Below, one piece after another: positions 18,644-27,852 of a DNA stretch of 64,000 nucleotides. A program made the translations under genes and the position numbers. Under the pieces are notes generated by a model, which was not told the origin of the DNA, searched no databases, and saw nothing but the letters and a program-made list of their open reading frames with translations. Source of the stretch: Mesorhizobium prunaredense. GTDB taxonomy: Bacteria > Pseudomonadota > Alphaproteobacteria > Rhizobiales > Rhizobiaceae. The DNA is taken from contig NZ_FTPD01000001.1 in NCBI RefSeq assembly GCF_900156895.1, positions 30,061 to 94,060 on the forward strand. The letters run 5' to 3'. The first letter of the stretch is position 1. Each line of letters starts with the position of its first letter.

Positions 18644-18703
18644 TTTTTCTCCCTCTCTGTTGTAATCGTTCAGCAATCACGCCTTACAGCGCCGGAATGC
18701 AGC

Positions 18704-19768
18704 TCACGGACATGGGTTGCCGACACGCTGATGGATTGCATCGACTGCCTTCTGCATGTCTTCGCTCCAGACGACATCGGCGGATGACAGCGCCATTTCG
18801 AGCTGCGGAAGGGTCGTCGCGCCGATGATGCTCGAAGTGACGAAGGGCCGGCTTGTGACATAGGCGTTGGCAAACAATGCCGGCTCCATGCCGAAAGAGC
18901 GCGCCAGTTCGTTATACTCGAGCTGCGCCTCCGCGGCATTGGGCGTCTCGTAGCGCTGGCCGCGGTTGAAAAGCTGAGAACGCGAGCCTTGCGGCCGCGC
19001 ACCATGGTCGTATTTGCCGGTCAGGTAGCCTTGCGCCAGCGGCGAATAGGCGAGCAGGGAAACCTGTTCGCGCTCGCAGACCTCGGCAAGGTTCACCTCG
19101 AAGCCGCGGTTGACGAAATTATAGGCGTTCTGCAGCGACGCCAGGCGCGGGCCGACGCCTTTGTCGGCTTCGGCGATGAACCGCATGACGCCCCACGAAC
19201 TCTCGTTCGACAGGCCGAAATGGCGGATTTTTCCGGCCTTCACCAGTTCGTCGAAGACGGCGAGCGTCTCGGGAATCGGCGTCTCGCCGCCCGGTGCACC
19301 GGCGGAATCGGCCCGCAGCGGCACGGCGCCGCGCGGTTCGGATTGGCGCCCCATGGCACGTCCCGTTCCGGCCAATGGATCTGGTAAAGGTCGAGATAAT
19401 CGGTGCTGAGCCTGGTCAGCGATTTTTCGACGGCATCGAAGATGTCGGCGCGCACCAGCTTCGACGAGCGGTTGCCGCGAAACCATGTGTTGGCGGTGCG
19501 GCCAACCACCTTCGAGGCGAGGATCACCTGGTCGCGGTTGCCCTTTGCCCTCATCCAGCTGCCGATGATCTTCTCGGTCCAGCCTTGCGTCTCCGCCTTG
19601 GGCGGAATCGGGTAGAGCGGCGGTGTCGATGAAGTTGACGCCGCGCGAAAATGCCAGATCCATCTGGGCGTGGCCATCCGCTTGGGTGTTCTGCTGGCCC
19701 CAGGTCATCGATCCTAGGCAAATCTGGGAAACAAGAAGATCGGTCCGACCAAGGCGGCGTTTTTGCAT
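18704..19768 (-). pseudogene. Aldo/keto reductase (Tas-like) with two compensating frameshifts
   Basis: ATG 19768 has GGAG upstream and opens MQKRRLGRTDLLVSQICLGS. The AKR sequence is normal to FIDTA near 19620, then continues in another frame (LYPIPPKAETQG, ILASKVVGRTANTW, YLDLYQIHWPERDVPWG) and returns to the first frame near 19335 (GAVPLRADSAGAPGGE, LVKAGKIRHFGLSNESSWG). A missing two-base and a missing one-base step explain both shifts, net three bases. About 94 codons, including the DxxxxY/Lys active-site region, are therefore out of frame. It is either a recent pseudogene or an assembly error; the intact parent was a Tas-type reductase. Confidence 0.82.
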
Positions 19769-20014
19769 GGAATTTTCTCCGGCGGGAACTCTTTTGCGCG
19801 GCTGCGCGGGAAGGAAGCCGCAGCATACAGGAATGCGCGGGCTGTCTCCAACCCTGCCGCCAGTGGCCAGCGACTTTTCCGGGAGGCCGAAGCATGGCGC
19901 TCGGCGGAGTCAAAAAAATCAGTGAGGCATGGCTGCCATGCAAATGCTGCACTGCACAATTGTCATGATCTGCCTATATTGGGATTCGGGGAGGACCAAC
20001 CAGGGGCTTGAATC

Positions 20015-20179
20015 ATGGGTTTCCTCACTGAAATGTTCGCCCGTCCGCGTCCGCAGGAACATCAACGCTACCGAGCGGCTCTGGCGCTGCTTCTTTCGAT
20101 GAGCAATGCCGACCGTGCCGACATCGGCATCAAACCAGCCGATTTTCCGCGCGTCGCTCGCGAAATGTCCTCACGTTAG
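20015..20179 (+). CDS. Short hypothetical protein
   Basis: A 54-residue reading from ATG 20015 ends at TAG 20177-20179 (MGFLTEMFARPRPQEH... ending AREMSSR). GAGG about 20 bases upstream is too far to be convincing; GGGG at about 20003 is nearer. The LLSMSNADRADIGIKPADFP core resembles the DIGI motif of short DUF1127-like rhizobial proteins. It lies between two leftward genes in an otherwise empty stretch. No function can be assigned. Confidence 0.55.
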   Translation: MGFLTEMFARPRPQEHQRYRAALALLLSMSNADRADIGIKPADFPRVAREMSSR

Positions 20180-20228
20180 TGTTAGTCACGGGTATCCCGG
20201 CTCGACCGGGATATCGCCTCGCCATTCT

Positions 20229-20735
20229 TCAACGCGATCCCATGAAAATCGCCTTGCTCAGCGGCACACCATTGTGGCGCAGGATGTCGTAGGCGGTGGT
20301 CACGTGGAAATAGAAATTGGGCATGGCGAGATGCAGCAGATACTGCATGCCGGCCATCGAGAATTCGCGCTGGCCAAGTTTCAGCTCGATCATTCTGTCG
20401 TCGGAGCCGTCCATATCGCCAGCCGAGAACGTCGCCAGATGGTCGACGGTCTTGGCGAGGCGCGCCTGGAGATCGGCAAAGCTCGCCTCGTTGTCTTCGT
20501 ACTTCGGCACCTCGCGGCCGGCCAGCCGCGACGGCGCGCCCTTGGCGTGGTCGGTGGCAATCTGCACCTGCCTCGTCAACGCGTACATGTCCGGCGCCAG
20601 CCTCGACGTCAAAAACACCTGCGGGTCGATCTTGCGGTCGAGCGCATTCTGCTCGGCTGTCGAAAGCACGTTGGATAGCGCCTTCAACCTGGCCGAAAAC
20701 ACCGGCACGGACGCTTCGTACATCGATATGGTCAC
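20229..20735 (-). CDS. DUF1993 domain protein
   Basis: GTG 20735 has GGAGA seven bases upstream. The 168-residue protein matches the DUF1993 family (helical four-helix bundle related to DinB/YfiT folds): MYEASVPVFSARLKALSNVL, FLTSRLAPDMYALTRQVQIA, YFHVTTAYDILRHNGVPL, SKAIFMG at the end. Function is unknown for the family; metal-dependent roles are only suggested by fold similarity. Divergent from the DUF1176 gene, sharing a 121-base upstream region. Confidence 0.88.
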   Translation of the reverse strand: MTISMYEASVPVFSARLKALSNVLSTAEQNALDRKIDPQVFLTSRLAPDMYALTRQVQIATDHAKGAPSRLAGREVPKYEDNEASFADLQARLAKTVDHLATFSAGDMDGSDDRMIELKLGQREFSMAGMQYLLHLAMPNFYFHVTTAYDILRHNGVPLSKAIFMGSR

Positions 20736-20856
20736 GTGAGTCTCCTATCCTGCGGGAACGCCGACGCGGACCTAGCGCCTCCGCGGGCGAATCTTCAAGC
20801 GTCACCACGTCGCCGCAATCGCTATGATAGGATTTCCCCGCTGGTGGAGATTCCCG

Positions 20857-21906
20857 ATGAGAAGCGCCCTTTTCGCAGCGACCGCTTTTTTCTCCCTTGC
20901 CGTGACAGGCCAGCCAGTGCTCGCCGCCGAAGCGCCTTATGTCGACGACAGGTCGGACGCCGAAGCGGTCATCCGCTCGTTCTACAGCGCCATCAACCGG
21001 CAAGAATTCGCGCGCGCCTGGGACTATTTCGGCGACACCAAGCCGGCCAAGGATTTCGATGCCTTCGTCAAGGGCTATGACGGCACCGAAAGGGTCGATG
21101 TCAAAACCGGCGGCGTGTCGGACGACGGTGCGGCCGGCAGCATCTATTACAATGTTCCGGTTGCCATCCGGGCGACAGCCAAGGACGGCAGCGAAAATGT
21201 CTTTGCCGGTTGCTATACGTTGCGCCAGGTCAATGCCCAGATCCAGGAACCGCCATTCCGCCCGATCTTCATCGACAAGGGCGCTTTGAAACCGTCCAAG
21301 GCCGATTTCGAGGACGCCGTGCCGGAAAGCTGCGGCGACGGACCGCCGCCGCCGAAGAAAGATGCGGCGCTGGAGGAGGCCAAGAAGGCGTTTGCAGCCA
21401 CTTATGGCGACCAGTGCGACAAGGAAATGCCCGGCGGCGAGCCTTTGGCAGAGCCGGACGCCTACTCCCTCCGCTACAAGGATGCGGGCGCCGAGACCGA
21501 TGAGCCCGAACGCGAGTCGCGGCTGTTCCGCTTCTTCTGCTCGATGGCTGCCTACAATGAGAGTGCCGTCTACTATGTCTACGACGACGTATCCGGTGTC
21601 CGGCAGCTGCAGTTCGCCTCGCCGGAACTCGATATCCACTATGAGAACAACAATAGCGAAGGCAAGGTCGAGGCGATCAACGTCGTCGGCTTCGAGACAG
21701 ACGACCAGTTGGTCAATTCCGAATATGACGACGCCACCAAGACGATCTCGTCGCTCAACAAGTGGCGCGGCGTCGGCGATGCCTCGTCAGCTGGCACGTA
21801 TCTGTTTCGCAACGGCAATTTCTCGCTGGTGCAGTACGATGTCGACGCCTCCTATGACGGCGAGATCAACCCCCAGACAGTGGTGGACTACAACACACCG
21901 CCTTAA
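20857..21906 (+). CDS. Exported DUF1176 family protein
   Basis: ATG 20857 has GGTGGAG seven bases upstream, better than the ATG at 20824. The 349-residue protein has a signal peptide (MRSALFAATAFFSLAVTG... VLAAEA) and is predicted periplasmic. The N-terminal part (DAEAVIRSFYSAINRQEFARAW region) looks like a SnoaL/NTF2-like domain, and the C-terminal half has the DUF1176 pattern (RLFRFFCSMAAYNESAVYYV, AGTYLFRNGNFSLVQYDVD). Function unknown. Its last four bases overlap the end of the convergent hydrolase gene. Confidence 0.8.
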   Translation: MRSALFAATAFFSLAVTGQPVLAAEAPYVDDRSDAEAVIRSFYSAINRQEFARAWDYFGDTKPAKDFDAFVKGYDGTERVDVKTGGVSDDGAAGSIYYNVPVAIRATAKDGSENVFAGCYTLRQVNAQIQEPPFRPIFIDKGALKPSKADFEDAVPESCGDGPPPPKKDAALEEAKKAFAATYGDQCDKEMPGGEPLAEPDAYSLRYKDAGAETDEPERESRLFRFFCSMAAYNESAVYYVYDDVSGVRQLQFASPELDIHYENNNSEGKVEAINVVGFETDDQLVNSEYDDATKTISSLNKWRGVGDASSAGTYLFRNGNFSLVQYDVDASYDGEINPQTVVDYNTPP

Positions 21907-22787
21907 GGGGCCTCCGACAGCATCCAGTTGAGCGTGCCGCGCCAGTCGGTCATGCGGATCGGCGTGCCGTGCGTGCCGGTCTCGAAGCGGACAAAGCGGG
22001 CCGGATAGCTCTTCGATTTGGCCAGGATCGAACGGAAGAAGGCTTCCTGTTTCTCGACTGGAAACACAGGGTCCTTGCTGCCCTGGCCAAAGAAGACCGG
22101 AACACGGCGCTTGAAGGCCGGGCTCGAGAAGAAACTTTCATCCCACAGCGAACCGAGCAGCAGCAGCCCGCCGATGCGGCCGCCAGTATCCTTGCGGGCG
22201 GCCAGCTTCCAGCACAATGCGCCGCCCATCGAGCCGCAGGCGACGAAGATCTTCGCGCCCGGCGACCGTTCGGCATAGTGGCCGATCAGCGCGGCGATCT
22301 GGGCCGCGCCGGTGTCGCCGAAATCGGGAAAATCCGGCGACAGATAGAGGCCGCCATTGCCGGCCATCAGGTTCTTGATGCGGTTGAAATTGCCGCCGAA
22401 GGTGAAGTCGTCAACGCCCTGCTTGCGGCTGCCGCCCTGCCCGTGGAGATAGAGCACGATGATGTCGGCGCCTTGCGTGTGACCGACGGCGATGTGGCGG
22501 ATATTGCCGGCGTCGGTCTTCAGCAGCAGATCCTGCTGCACCTTGCGCACACCGGTGTCGACATACTGCGCCTGCGCGCGGCGCTCCGGCACTTGGTCAC
22601 GGGCGTTGATATCGCGCAATTCGCGATAGTCGACGACTGTATAGGCGCCCGCGGACGAGAGGATGGCCGGATAGGCGAACAGATCGTCTTTGAAGGGCTT
22701 TAGCGTGAGGACGTCAGCGTAGGCGGCGCAAGAAATCAAGAAAAATATTGAAGTCAGAAGGGCGCATAGGACGGTACGAATAGCCAT
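21903..22787 (-). CDS. Exported alpha/beta hydrolase-like protein
   Basis: ATG 22787 (MAIRTVLCALLTSIFFLISC) gives a signal peptide; a lipobox is not clear. Motifs include VLYLHGQGGSR (oxyanion loop), VACGSMGGALCWKLA (nucleophile elbow with Ser in GSMGG), GQGSKDPVFPVEKQ and ETGTHGTPIR (His). Substrate unknown. It is the last gene of the leftward Mo-cofactor accessory cluster, 32 bases after the cofactor gene, so it may be cotranscribed without sharing its function. Confidence 0.82.
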   Translation of the reverse strand: MAIRTVLCALLTSIFFLISCAAYADVLTLKPFKDDLFAYPAILSSAGAYTVVDYRELRDINARDQVPERRAQAQYVDTGVRKVQQDLLLKTDAGNIRHIAVGHTQGADIIVLYLHGQGGSRKQGVDDFTFGGNFNRIKNLMAGNGGLYLSPDFPDFGDTGAAQIAALIGHYAERSPGAKIFVACGSMGGALCWKLAARKDTGGRIGGLLLLGSLWDESFFSSPAFKRRVPVFFGQGSKDPVFPVEKQEAFFRSILAKSKSYPARFVRFETGTHGTPIRMTDWRGTLNWMLSEAP

Positions 22788-22819
22788 GCCCCAGCCATGC
22801 GTTTCTCGGCCCCGGTTTG

Positions 22820-24442
22820 TCAATCCTGCAGCACGCCGCCGGCGCCTTCCAGCGCTTCGCGGGTGTCGACATCGATAGACGCACTCTTGCCGATCTCGAC
22901 ATCGACGACATCGAGCCCTTCGGCCTCGACCAGATGGCGCGCGCCGGTATCGCCTTCGAGATGAGCGATCGCCGCAAACAGTGAGCGCGGCAACAGCACC
23001 GGGTTGCCTCGCTTTCCCTCATGCGAGGCGCGCACGACCGATCTGCCCTCGGACTTGCGGAATGCATCGATCAGCCTGTCGAGGTCGGCTGACGCGATGC
23101 CAGGCATGTCGCCAAGCACGATCATGGCGCCGGCAGCATCGCCGCTGACCCGCGCGATGCCGGCCTTCAGCGACGAAGACAGGCCCTCGGCGAAATCCGG
23201 ATTATCGGCGAAAGTCAAATCCAGTCCCGACAACGCGGCGCGTACACGCTCGCGCTGATGGCCGGTGACGACGATGGTATCAGAAGCTTTAGAGCCGAGC
23301 GCGCGCTCGGCGGTGCGGCGCACCAGCGGTTTTCCGTCGAACAGTGCCAGCAGCTTGTTCGGGCCGCCCATGCGGCTGGAGCGGCCGGCGGCCAGCAGCA
23401 CGATATCGACCTTCAACTCGGCACTCTCAGACTTTGGCGCCGGCAGCGGCTCGCGCGGCTGTGGCCGGGTCGGGATTTCCATCAACAGACCGCCGACACC
23501 CATGCCGGCAATATCATTGGCCGTCACGTCGAGACCGGCGATCAACCGGTCGAGAACCCAGTCAAAACCGTTCTCCTTGGGGCTGCGGGCGCAGCCCGGC
23601 GCGCCGATGACGCGCTTGCCGGCAAGCGCGCCGAGCACCAGCAGATTGCCGGGATCGACCGGCATGCCGGCGCGGATGACGGTGCCGCCGGCCTTCTCGA
23701 TCGCTGCCGGGACGACGTCGCCAAAATCGCTCATCGCCGATGCGCCGAAGATCACCACAATATCGTTGTCACGCGCCAGCGAGCCCGCAGCCTCCGCAAC
23801 GGCGCCAACGTGATGCGGCGTGCGGCGCTCGGCCGTCAGCCGGCCACCTGAGCGCGCCAGACGGGCTTCGGTGACCCGCAACGTCTTGTCGAGCACACTC
23901 GGCTTGATGCCGGGCAGAACCGTCTGGATGACGCCGACACGCACCGGCTGATAGGCATTGACGGCAAAGATCTCGCCGCCGGCGCAGATCCTTGCCACCG
24001 CATCGACCAGGGCGGAAGCAATGGCGAAGGGAATAATCTTCACGGTTGCGACCATCTGGCCGTTTTCGACCGGCGCATGCTGCGCCAGCGTGGCGATGGT
24101 GATGGTCGGATCGACGGCGTTGATGGCGTTGATCATCGCGGCATCTACCGTGAAGATACCGGCCGCCAGGGCGTGTAGATTAACCCGGCCGGTCGCGGCG
24201 GGCTTCGCCTCGACATTGCGATGGATCATGCTTTCGGCGATCTTTTCGGCGGCAGCGTCCTCGCTCAAATCATCGGGAGCAAGAACAGCCGCGACAACCT
24301 CCGAAATCCCTGCTGACTTGAGCAAAGACACATCCTCGGCGCTCAGCCTGTGTGCCTTGCGCAAGCGCCGTTCTCCGGCCGTGGTGGCGTGTGCCAGCAC
24401 TGCGCCTTCGGCCGTATCTACGGGGATTGGCCCGAACTTCAC
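22820..24442 (-). CDS. Molybdopterin-binding / MobA-like nucleotidyltransferase fusion
   Basis: The 540-residue protein joins an N-terminal MoeA/MogA-like molybdopterin-binding domain (residues 1 to about 340: DNDIVVIFGASAMSDFGDVV, IGAPGCARSPKENGFDWVLD) to a C-terminal MobA/MocA-type NTP transferase domain (from about 345: DIVLLAAGRSSRMGGPNKLL, VLGDMPGIASADLDRLI, RGNPVLLPRSL). The second domain is typical of enzymes that attach CMP to molybdopterin for xanthine-oxidase-family hydroxylases. It overlaps the XdhC C-half gene by four bases (ATGA). It likely matures the cofactor for a hydroxylase whose genes are elsewhere. Confidence 0.9.
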   Translation of the reverse strand: MKFGPIPVDTAEGAVLAHATTAGERRLRKAHRLSAEDVSLLKSAGISEVVAAVLAPDDLSEDAAAEKIAESMIHRNVEAKPAATGRVNLHALAAGIFTVDAAMINAINAVDPTITIATLAQHAPVENGQMVATVKIIPFAIASALVDAVARICAGGEIFAVNAYQPVRVGVIQTVLPGIKPSVLDKTLRVTEARLARSGGRLTAERRTPHHVGAVAEAAGSLARDNDIVVIFGASAMSDFGDVVPAAIEKAGGTVIRAGMPVDPGNLLVLGALAGKRVIGAPGCARSPKENGFDWVLDRLIAGLDVTANDIAGMGVGGLLMEIPTRPQPREPLPAPKSESAELKVDIVLLAAGRSSRMGGPNKLLALFDGKPLVRRTAERALGSKASDTIVVTGHQRERVRAALSGLDLTFADNPDFAEGLSSSLKAGIARVSGDAAGAMIVLGDMPGIASADLDRLIDAFRKSEGRSVVRASHEGKRGNPVLLPRSLFAAIAHLEGDTGARHLVEAEGLDVVDVEIGKSASIDVDTREALEGAGGVLQD

Positions 24443-25143
24443 GCCACCGCGTCCTTGGATTCGAGGCCACGCGAACGAAAGGCCTGGATCGCCTGCGCTA
24501 GAATAGCGACCGCGATCTCGGCCGGGCTCGCCGCACCGATGTCGAGACCGATCGGCGCGTGGATGCGGGCGATCTGGTCGGCGGTCGCGCCCAATGCCAG
24601 CAGGCGCTCGACCCGCTTCGCATGAGTCTTGCGGCTGCCGAGCGCACCGACGTAGAAGCAGTTGGCGTCGAGCGCCGCCTTCAGCGCGAAATCATCGATC
24701 TTCGGATCATGGGTGACGGCGGCCAGCGCCGTAAAGCTGTCGAGCGGCTGGCGCTTCAGGATATCCTCCGGCCATTCGGCATGCAGCGCGACATCGGGAA
24801 AGCGGTCTGCGGTGGCAAAGGCCGTGCGCGGATCGACGATCTCCACGGGGTAGCCGGCGATCCTGGCCATCGGCGCCAGTGCCTGGCTGATATGGACTGC
24901 GCCGATCACCACCAGGCGCGGCTGCGGCAGATAGGCGTTGAGGAAGAAGGTTCGCCCTTCAGCCTCGACCGACCCGGAATTGCCTGATCGAAACGCCTTG
25001 GCGATCGCAGCGCCCAATTCGCCGGCGACCTGATCGCCCTCCCGCACGATACGATCGCGGCCATCGCCGAGATCGGTGACCAGGATCACCGCGCGGCGGG
25101 CGCGGCGTTCGGCGTTCAGCGACTTCAGCGCGTAGGGATCCAT
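24439..25143 (-). CDS. XdhC/CoxI family protein, C-terminal Rossmann-type half
   Basis: The 234-residue protein has the XdhC C-domain: LVVIGAVHISQALAPMARIA, VEIVDPRTAFATADRFP, ALAAVTHDPKIDDFAL, FYVGALGSRKTHAKRVERL and IHAPIGLDIGAASPAEIAVA near the end. XdhC-type proteins carry and insert the sulfurated molybdenum cofactor into xanthine-oxidase-family enzymes. The conserved CxGG part is in the separate gene at 25268-25606. Starts at ATG 25143, immediately after the 58-bp tandem repeat, and is coupled to the next gene. Confidence 0.92.
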   Translation of the reverse strand: MDPYALKSLNAERRARRAVILVTDLGDGRDRIVREGDQVAGELGAAIAKAFRSGNSGSVEAEGRTFFLNAYLPQPRLVVIGAVHISQALAPMARIAGYPVEIVDPRTAFATADRFPDVALHAEWPEDILKRQPLDSFTALAAVTHDPKIDDFALKAALDANCFYVGALGSRKTHAKRVERLLALGATADQIARIHAPIGLDIGAASPAEIAVAILAQAIQAFRSRGLESKDAVA

Positions 25144-25150
25144 CGAAATA

Positions 25151-25266
25151 TCTCTTGTTTAAGCATGATTCTTGTCGGCAAACCGGTTGCCACTTTGCGG
25201 GATCATGCTCTCTTGTTTAAGCATGATTCTTGTCCGCAAACCGGTTCCCACTTTGCGGGATCATGC
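25151..25266. repeat. 58-bp tandem duplication of an intergenic palindromic element
   Basis: Two copies, 25151-25208 and 25209-25266, differ at only a few bases (for example CTTGTCGGC/CTTGTCCGC). Each holds the inverted arms AGCATGATTC and GGGATCATGCT around AAACCGGTT. This sequence type recurs between genes in Mesorhizobium. It lies between the N- and C-terminal XdhC genes of one operon. Confidence 0.85.
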
Positions 25267-25267
25267 T

Positions 25268-25606
25268 CTAACCCAACCGCTCGACATAGACCTTGATGCG
25301 GCCACCGCAGGACAGGCCGACCTGCCAGGCGGTCTCGTCGGCGACGCCGAACTCCAGCATCTTGGCCTTGCCGCTGTCGATGACGTCGACCGCCTCGGTG
25401 ACCACCGCGCCTTCGACGCAGCCACCAGAGACGGAGCCATGGAAATTGCCTTCCGCGTCGATGACAAGGTGGCTGCCGACCGGCCGCGGCGCCGAGCCCC
25501 AGGTCTCGACCACGGTGGCAATGGCGACATCCTTGCCGTCTTTCATCCAGCCTTCCGCGATGGCCAGCGGATCGCGGGCCTCATCGAGATAAATGCTGTT
25601 TTCCAT
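25268..25606 (-). CDS. XdhC family protein, N-terminal domain only
   Basis: ATG 25606 is chosen for its upstream GGGAGA; the longer reading is a shadow of coxE-like sequence. The 112-residue protein is the XdhC/CoxI N-domain: IATVVETWGSAPRPVGSHLV, GSVSGGCVEGAVVTEA and GLSCGGRIKVYVERLG with the CxGG loop. It pairs with the C-domain gene downstream, a split also seen in cox-type clusters. It begins 28 bases after the VWA gene. Confidence 0.92.
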   Translation of the reverse strand: MENSIYLDEARDPLAIAEGWMKDGKDVAIATVVETWGSAPRPVGSHLVIDAEGNFHGSVSGGCVEGAVVTEAVDVIDSGKAKMLEFGVADETAWQVGLSCGGRIKVYVERLG

Positions 25607-25634
25607 CACCGTTTCTCCCGCAGATAACATATGA

Positions 25635-26885
25635 CTATGCTGCGTCTCTCGCGCCACTCTCAATCCATCTGCGTGGGTCGACGGAGCGCGCCGAAGTCTT
25701 GTCCAGCGACGCGCACAGATCGGCGAGCGCATCGAGGTTGTGCACCGAGCGGAATTCGTCGACATGCGGCAGCATCGCCTTGACGCCGCGGGCGCGCGCC
25801 TCGAAGCCGTCGAAGCGCAGCAGCGGGTTCAGCCAGATCAGCCGCCGGCAGGATTTGCGCAGGCGCTCCATTTCCTCCGACAGGCCGGCAACGTCGTCGC
25901 GCTCCAGCCCGTCGGTGATCAGGAGAACCACCGCACCCTGCCCCAGCACACGCCGCGACCATAGCCGGTTGAATTCGGCCATCGTATCGCCGATGCGGGT
26001 GCCGCCCGACCAGTCCATCACCGCCGCCGAACAGTCGGCGAGTGCTGCGTCTGGATCGCGATGGCGCATCTGCCGCGTCAGATTTGTCAGCCTGGTGCCG
26101 AAAACGAAGGCGTGCACGCGCCGGCGCTTTTCAGTCAGCGCATGCAGAAAATGCAGGAAGATGCGCGTGTACTGGCTCATCGAACCGGAAATATCGGCAA
26201 GCACGACCAGCGGAGGGTGAACCTCACGCTGTGACCGGAATTTCGGCAGGATCAATTCGCCGCCGGTGCGCGCAGCGGAACGCATCATGGCGCGCGGATC
26301 GATACGGCGACCATGCGCATTGGACTTGAAGCGGCGTGTCCTGACCATGTCGAAGGGCAGCCGCAACTCGGCGATCGCCTTCTTGGCGTCGATCATCTCG
26401 GCGGCGTTCATCTGGGCAAAATCCTTGCCCCTCAGCACCTCGTTGCCGGAAAATGTGAAGCGGGCGTCGACCTCGATCTCGGGGATTTCCTGCGCCGGCA
26501 GGTTCTTCTGGTGGCCCTCGAACATCGCCTGGCTGACACGGTTTTCCGCAGCCCGCGGCTTTTGCTTCTCACGACTGTTCGGCGCAACTGGCGAAAACAT
26601 CGCCAGCATCTTTTCGATCAGCTCGTGCGATTTCCAGAACAGCCGGAAGGTTTCGTCGAAGGTGGGGTGATCCTCGTGCCGCGACACCAGCACGGCGTGC
26701 AGCGTCCAGTAGAAATCGTCGCGGGAACCGATGCCGGCGGCCAGCACCGCCTCGATCGCATCCTTGACCGAGGCGGGGCCGACCCGCATGCCGGCCTTGC
26801 GCAAGGTGCGGGCGAAATAGACGATGTTATCGGCGATCCGCCCGTCCGCTGTGGCCTCTTTCGGTTCGGGATGCGGCGTTGCCAT
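25635..26885 (-). CDS. CoxE-like VWA domain protein
   Basis: The 416-residue protein has an N-terminal CoxE region (FARTLRKAGMRVGPASVKDA, DDFYWTLHAVLVSRHEDH), then a VWA domain with MIDAS motif LADISGSMSQYTR, TRIGDTMAEFNRLW and VVLLITDGLERDD. CoxE works with the CoxD ATPase in maturing the Mo-Cu site of CO dehydrogenase; in non-CODH clusters the pair is thought to serve other Mo hydroxylases. Starts four bases after the stop of the ATPase gene, so an operon is nearly certain. Confidence 0.93.
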   Translation of the reverse strand: MATPHPEPKEATADGRIADNIVYFARTLRKAGMRVGPASVKDAIEAVLAAGIGSRDDFYWTLHAVLVSRHEDHPTFDETFRLFWKSHELIEKMLAMFSPVAPNSREKQKPRAAENRVSQAMFEGHQKNLPAQEIPEIEVDARFTFSGNEVLRGKDFAQMNAAEMIDAKKAIAELRLPFDMVRTRRFKSNAHGRRIDPRAMMRSAARTGGELILPKFRSQREVHPPLVVLADISGSMSQYTRIFLHFLHALTEKRRRVHAFVFGTRLTNLTRQMRHRDPDAALADCSAAVMDWSGGTRIGDTMAEFNRLWSRRVLGQGAVVLLITDGLERDDVAGLSEEMERLRKSCRRLIWLNPLLRFDGFEARARGVKAMLPHVDEFRSVHNLDALADLCASLDKTSARSVDPRRWIESGARDAA

Positions 26886-26889
26886 CGCC

Positions 26890-27819
26890 CTACTCCGCCG
26901 CCGAAAGCTCGGCCTTCACCTCGTTGAGGATGCGCCGGCTTTCGCCCTGCTCGATACGGGCAATGTCGTCCTGGTATTTCAGCAGCACGCCGATCGTGTC
27001 GGAAACGGTTTCCGGATCGAGCGCCACCTTGTCGAGTTCGGTCAGCGCGCCGGCCCAGTCGATGGTCTCGGCAACACCCGGCACCTTGAACAGGTCGATC
27101 TGGCGCAGCTTCTGGATGAATGAAACGACCTCGGCCGACAGCCGGCTGTTGGCCTGCGGCACTTTCCGGCGCACGATTTCCAGCTCGCGCTCGGCATTCG
27201 GATAGTCGACCCAGTGATAAAGGCAGCGCCGCTTCAGCGCGTCGTGGATCTCTCTGGTGCGGTTGGTGGTGATGATGACGATCGGCGGCTCCTCCGCCTT
27301 GATCGTGCCGAGTTCGGGCACCGTGACCTGGAAGTCGGAGAGGATTTCGAGCAGGAACGCCTCGAAGGCCTCATCGGTGCGGTCGAGCTCGTCGATCAGG
27401 AAGACCGGGGCGGCGCCCGCCTTGCCGGTCAGCGCGTCGAGCACCGGGCGGCGGATCAGGTATTTTTCGGAAAAGACGTTGCGCTCCATGTCGGAGCGGT
27501 CGACCTTGCCGGCCGCCTCCTCCATGCGGATCTCGATCATCTGCGCGGCGTAGTTCCACTCGTAGACGGCCGAGGAGACATCTAGGCCTTCATAGCATTG
27601 CAGGCGGATCAGCCGGCGGCCGAGCGCTTGCGCCAACACCTTGGCGATCTCGGTCTTGCCGACGCCGGCCTCGCCCTCGAGGAACAGCGGCCGCTTCATG
27701 CGCAGCGACAAGAACAGCACGGTCGCCAGCGACCGGTCCGCCACATAGTCCGCACCGGTCAGGAGATCGAGCGTCTCGTCGATCGTCCGCGGCGCAGGGC
27801 ATGGGGTCCACCCGGTCAT
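26890..27819 (-). CDS. CoxD-like MoxR family AAA ATPase
   Basis: ATG 27819 has GGAGA four bases upstream, better than the reading to 27843. The 309-residue ATPase shows Walker A (LEGEAGVGKTEIAKVLAQ), Walker B (VFLIDELDRTDEAFEAFLLE), sensor 1 (IITTNRTREIHDALKRRCLY). MoxR/CoxD proteins act as chaperone-like ATPases with a VWA partner, here the following gene. Role: remodelling or metal loading of a molybdenum hydroxylase, by analogy with coxDE. Confidence 0.93.
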   Translation of the reverse strand: MTGWTPCPAPRTIDETLDLLTGADYVADRSLATVLFLSLRMKRPLFLEGEAGVGKTEIAKVLAQALGRRLIRLQCYEGLDVSSAVYEWNYAAQMIEIRMEEAAGKVDRSDMERNVFSEKYLIRRPVLDALTGKAGAAPVFLIDELDRTDEAFEAFLLEILSDFQVTVPELGTIKAEEPPIVIITTNRTREIHDALKRRCLYHWVDYPNAERELEIVRRKVPQANSRLSAEVVSFIQKLRQIDLFKVPGVAETIDWAGALTELDKVALDPETVSDTIGVLLKYQDDIARIEQGESRRILNEVKAELSAAE

Positions 27820-27852
27820 TGTCTCTCCGTGGGTGCGGCCCATCCAGAGCCT

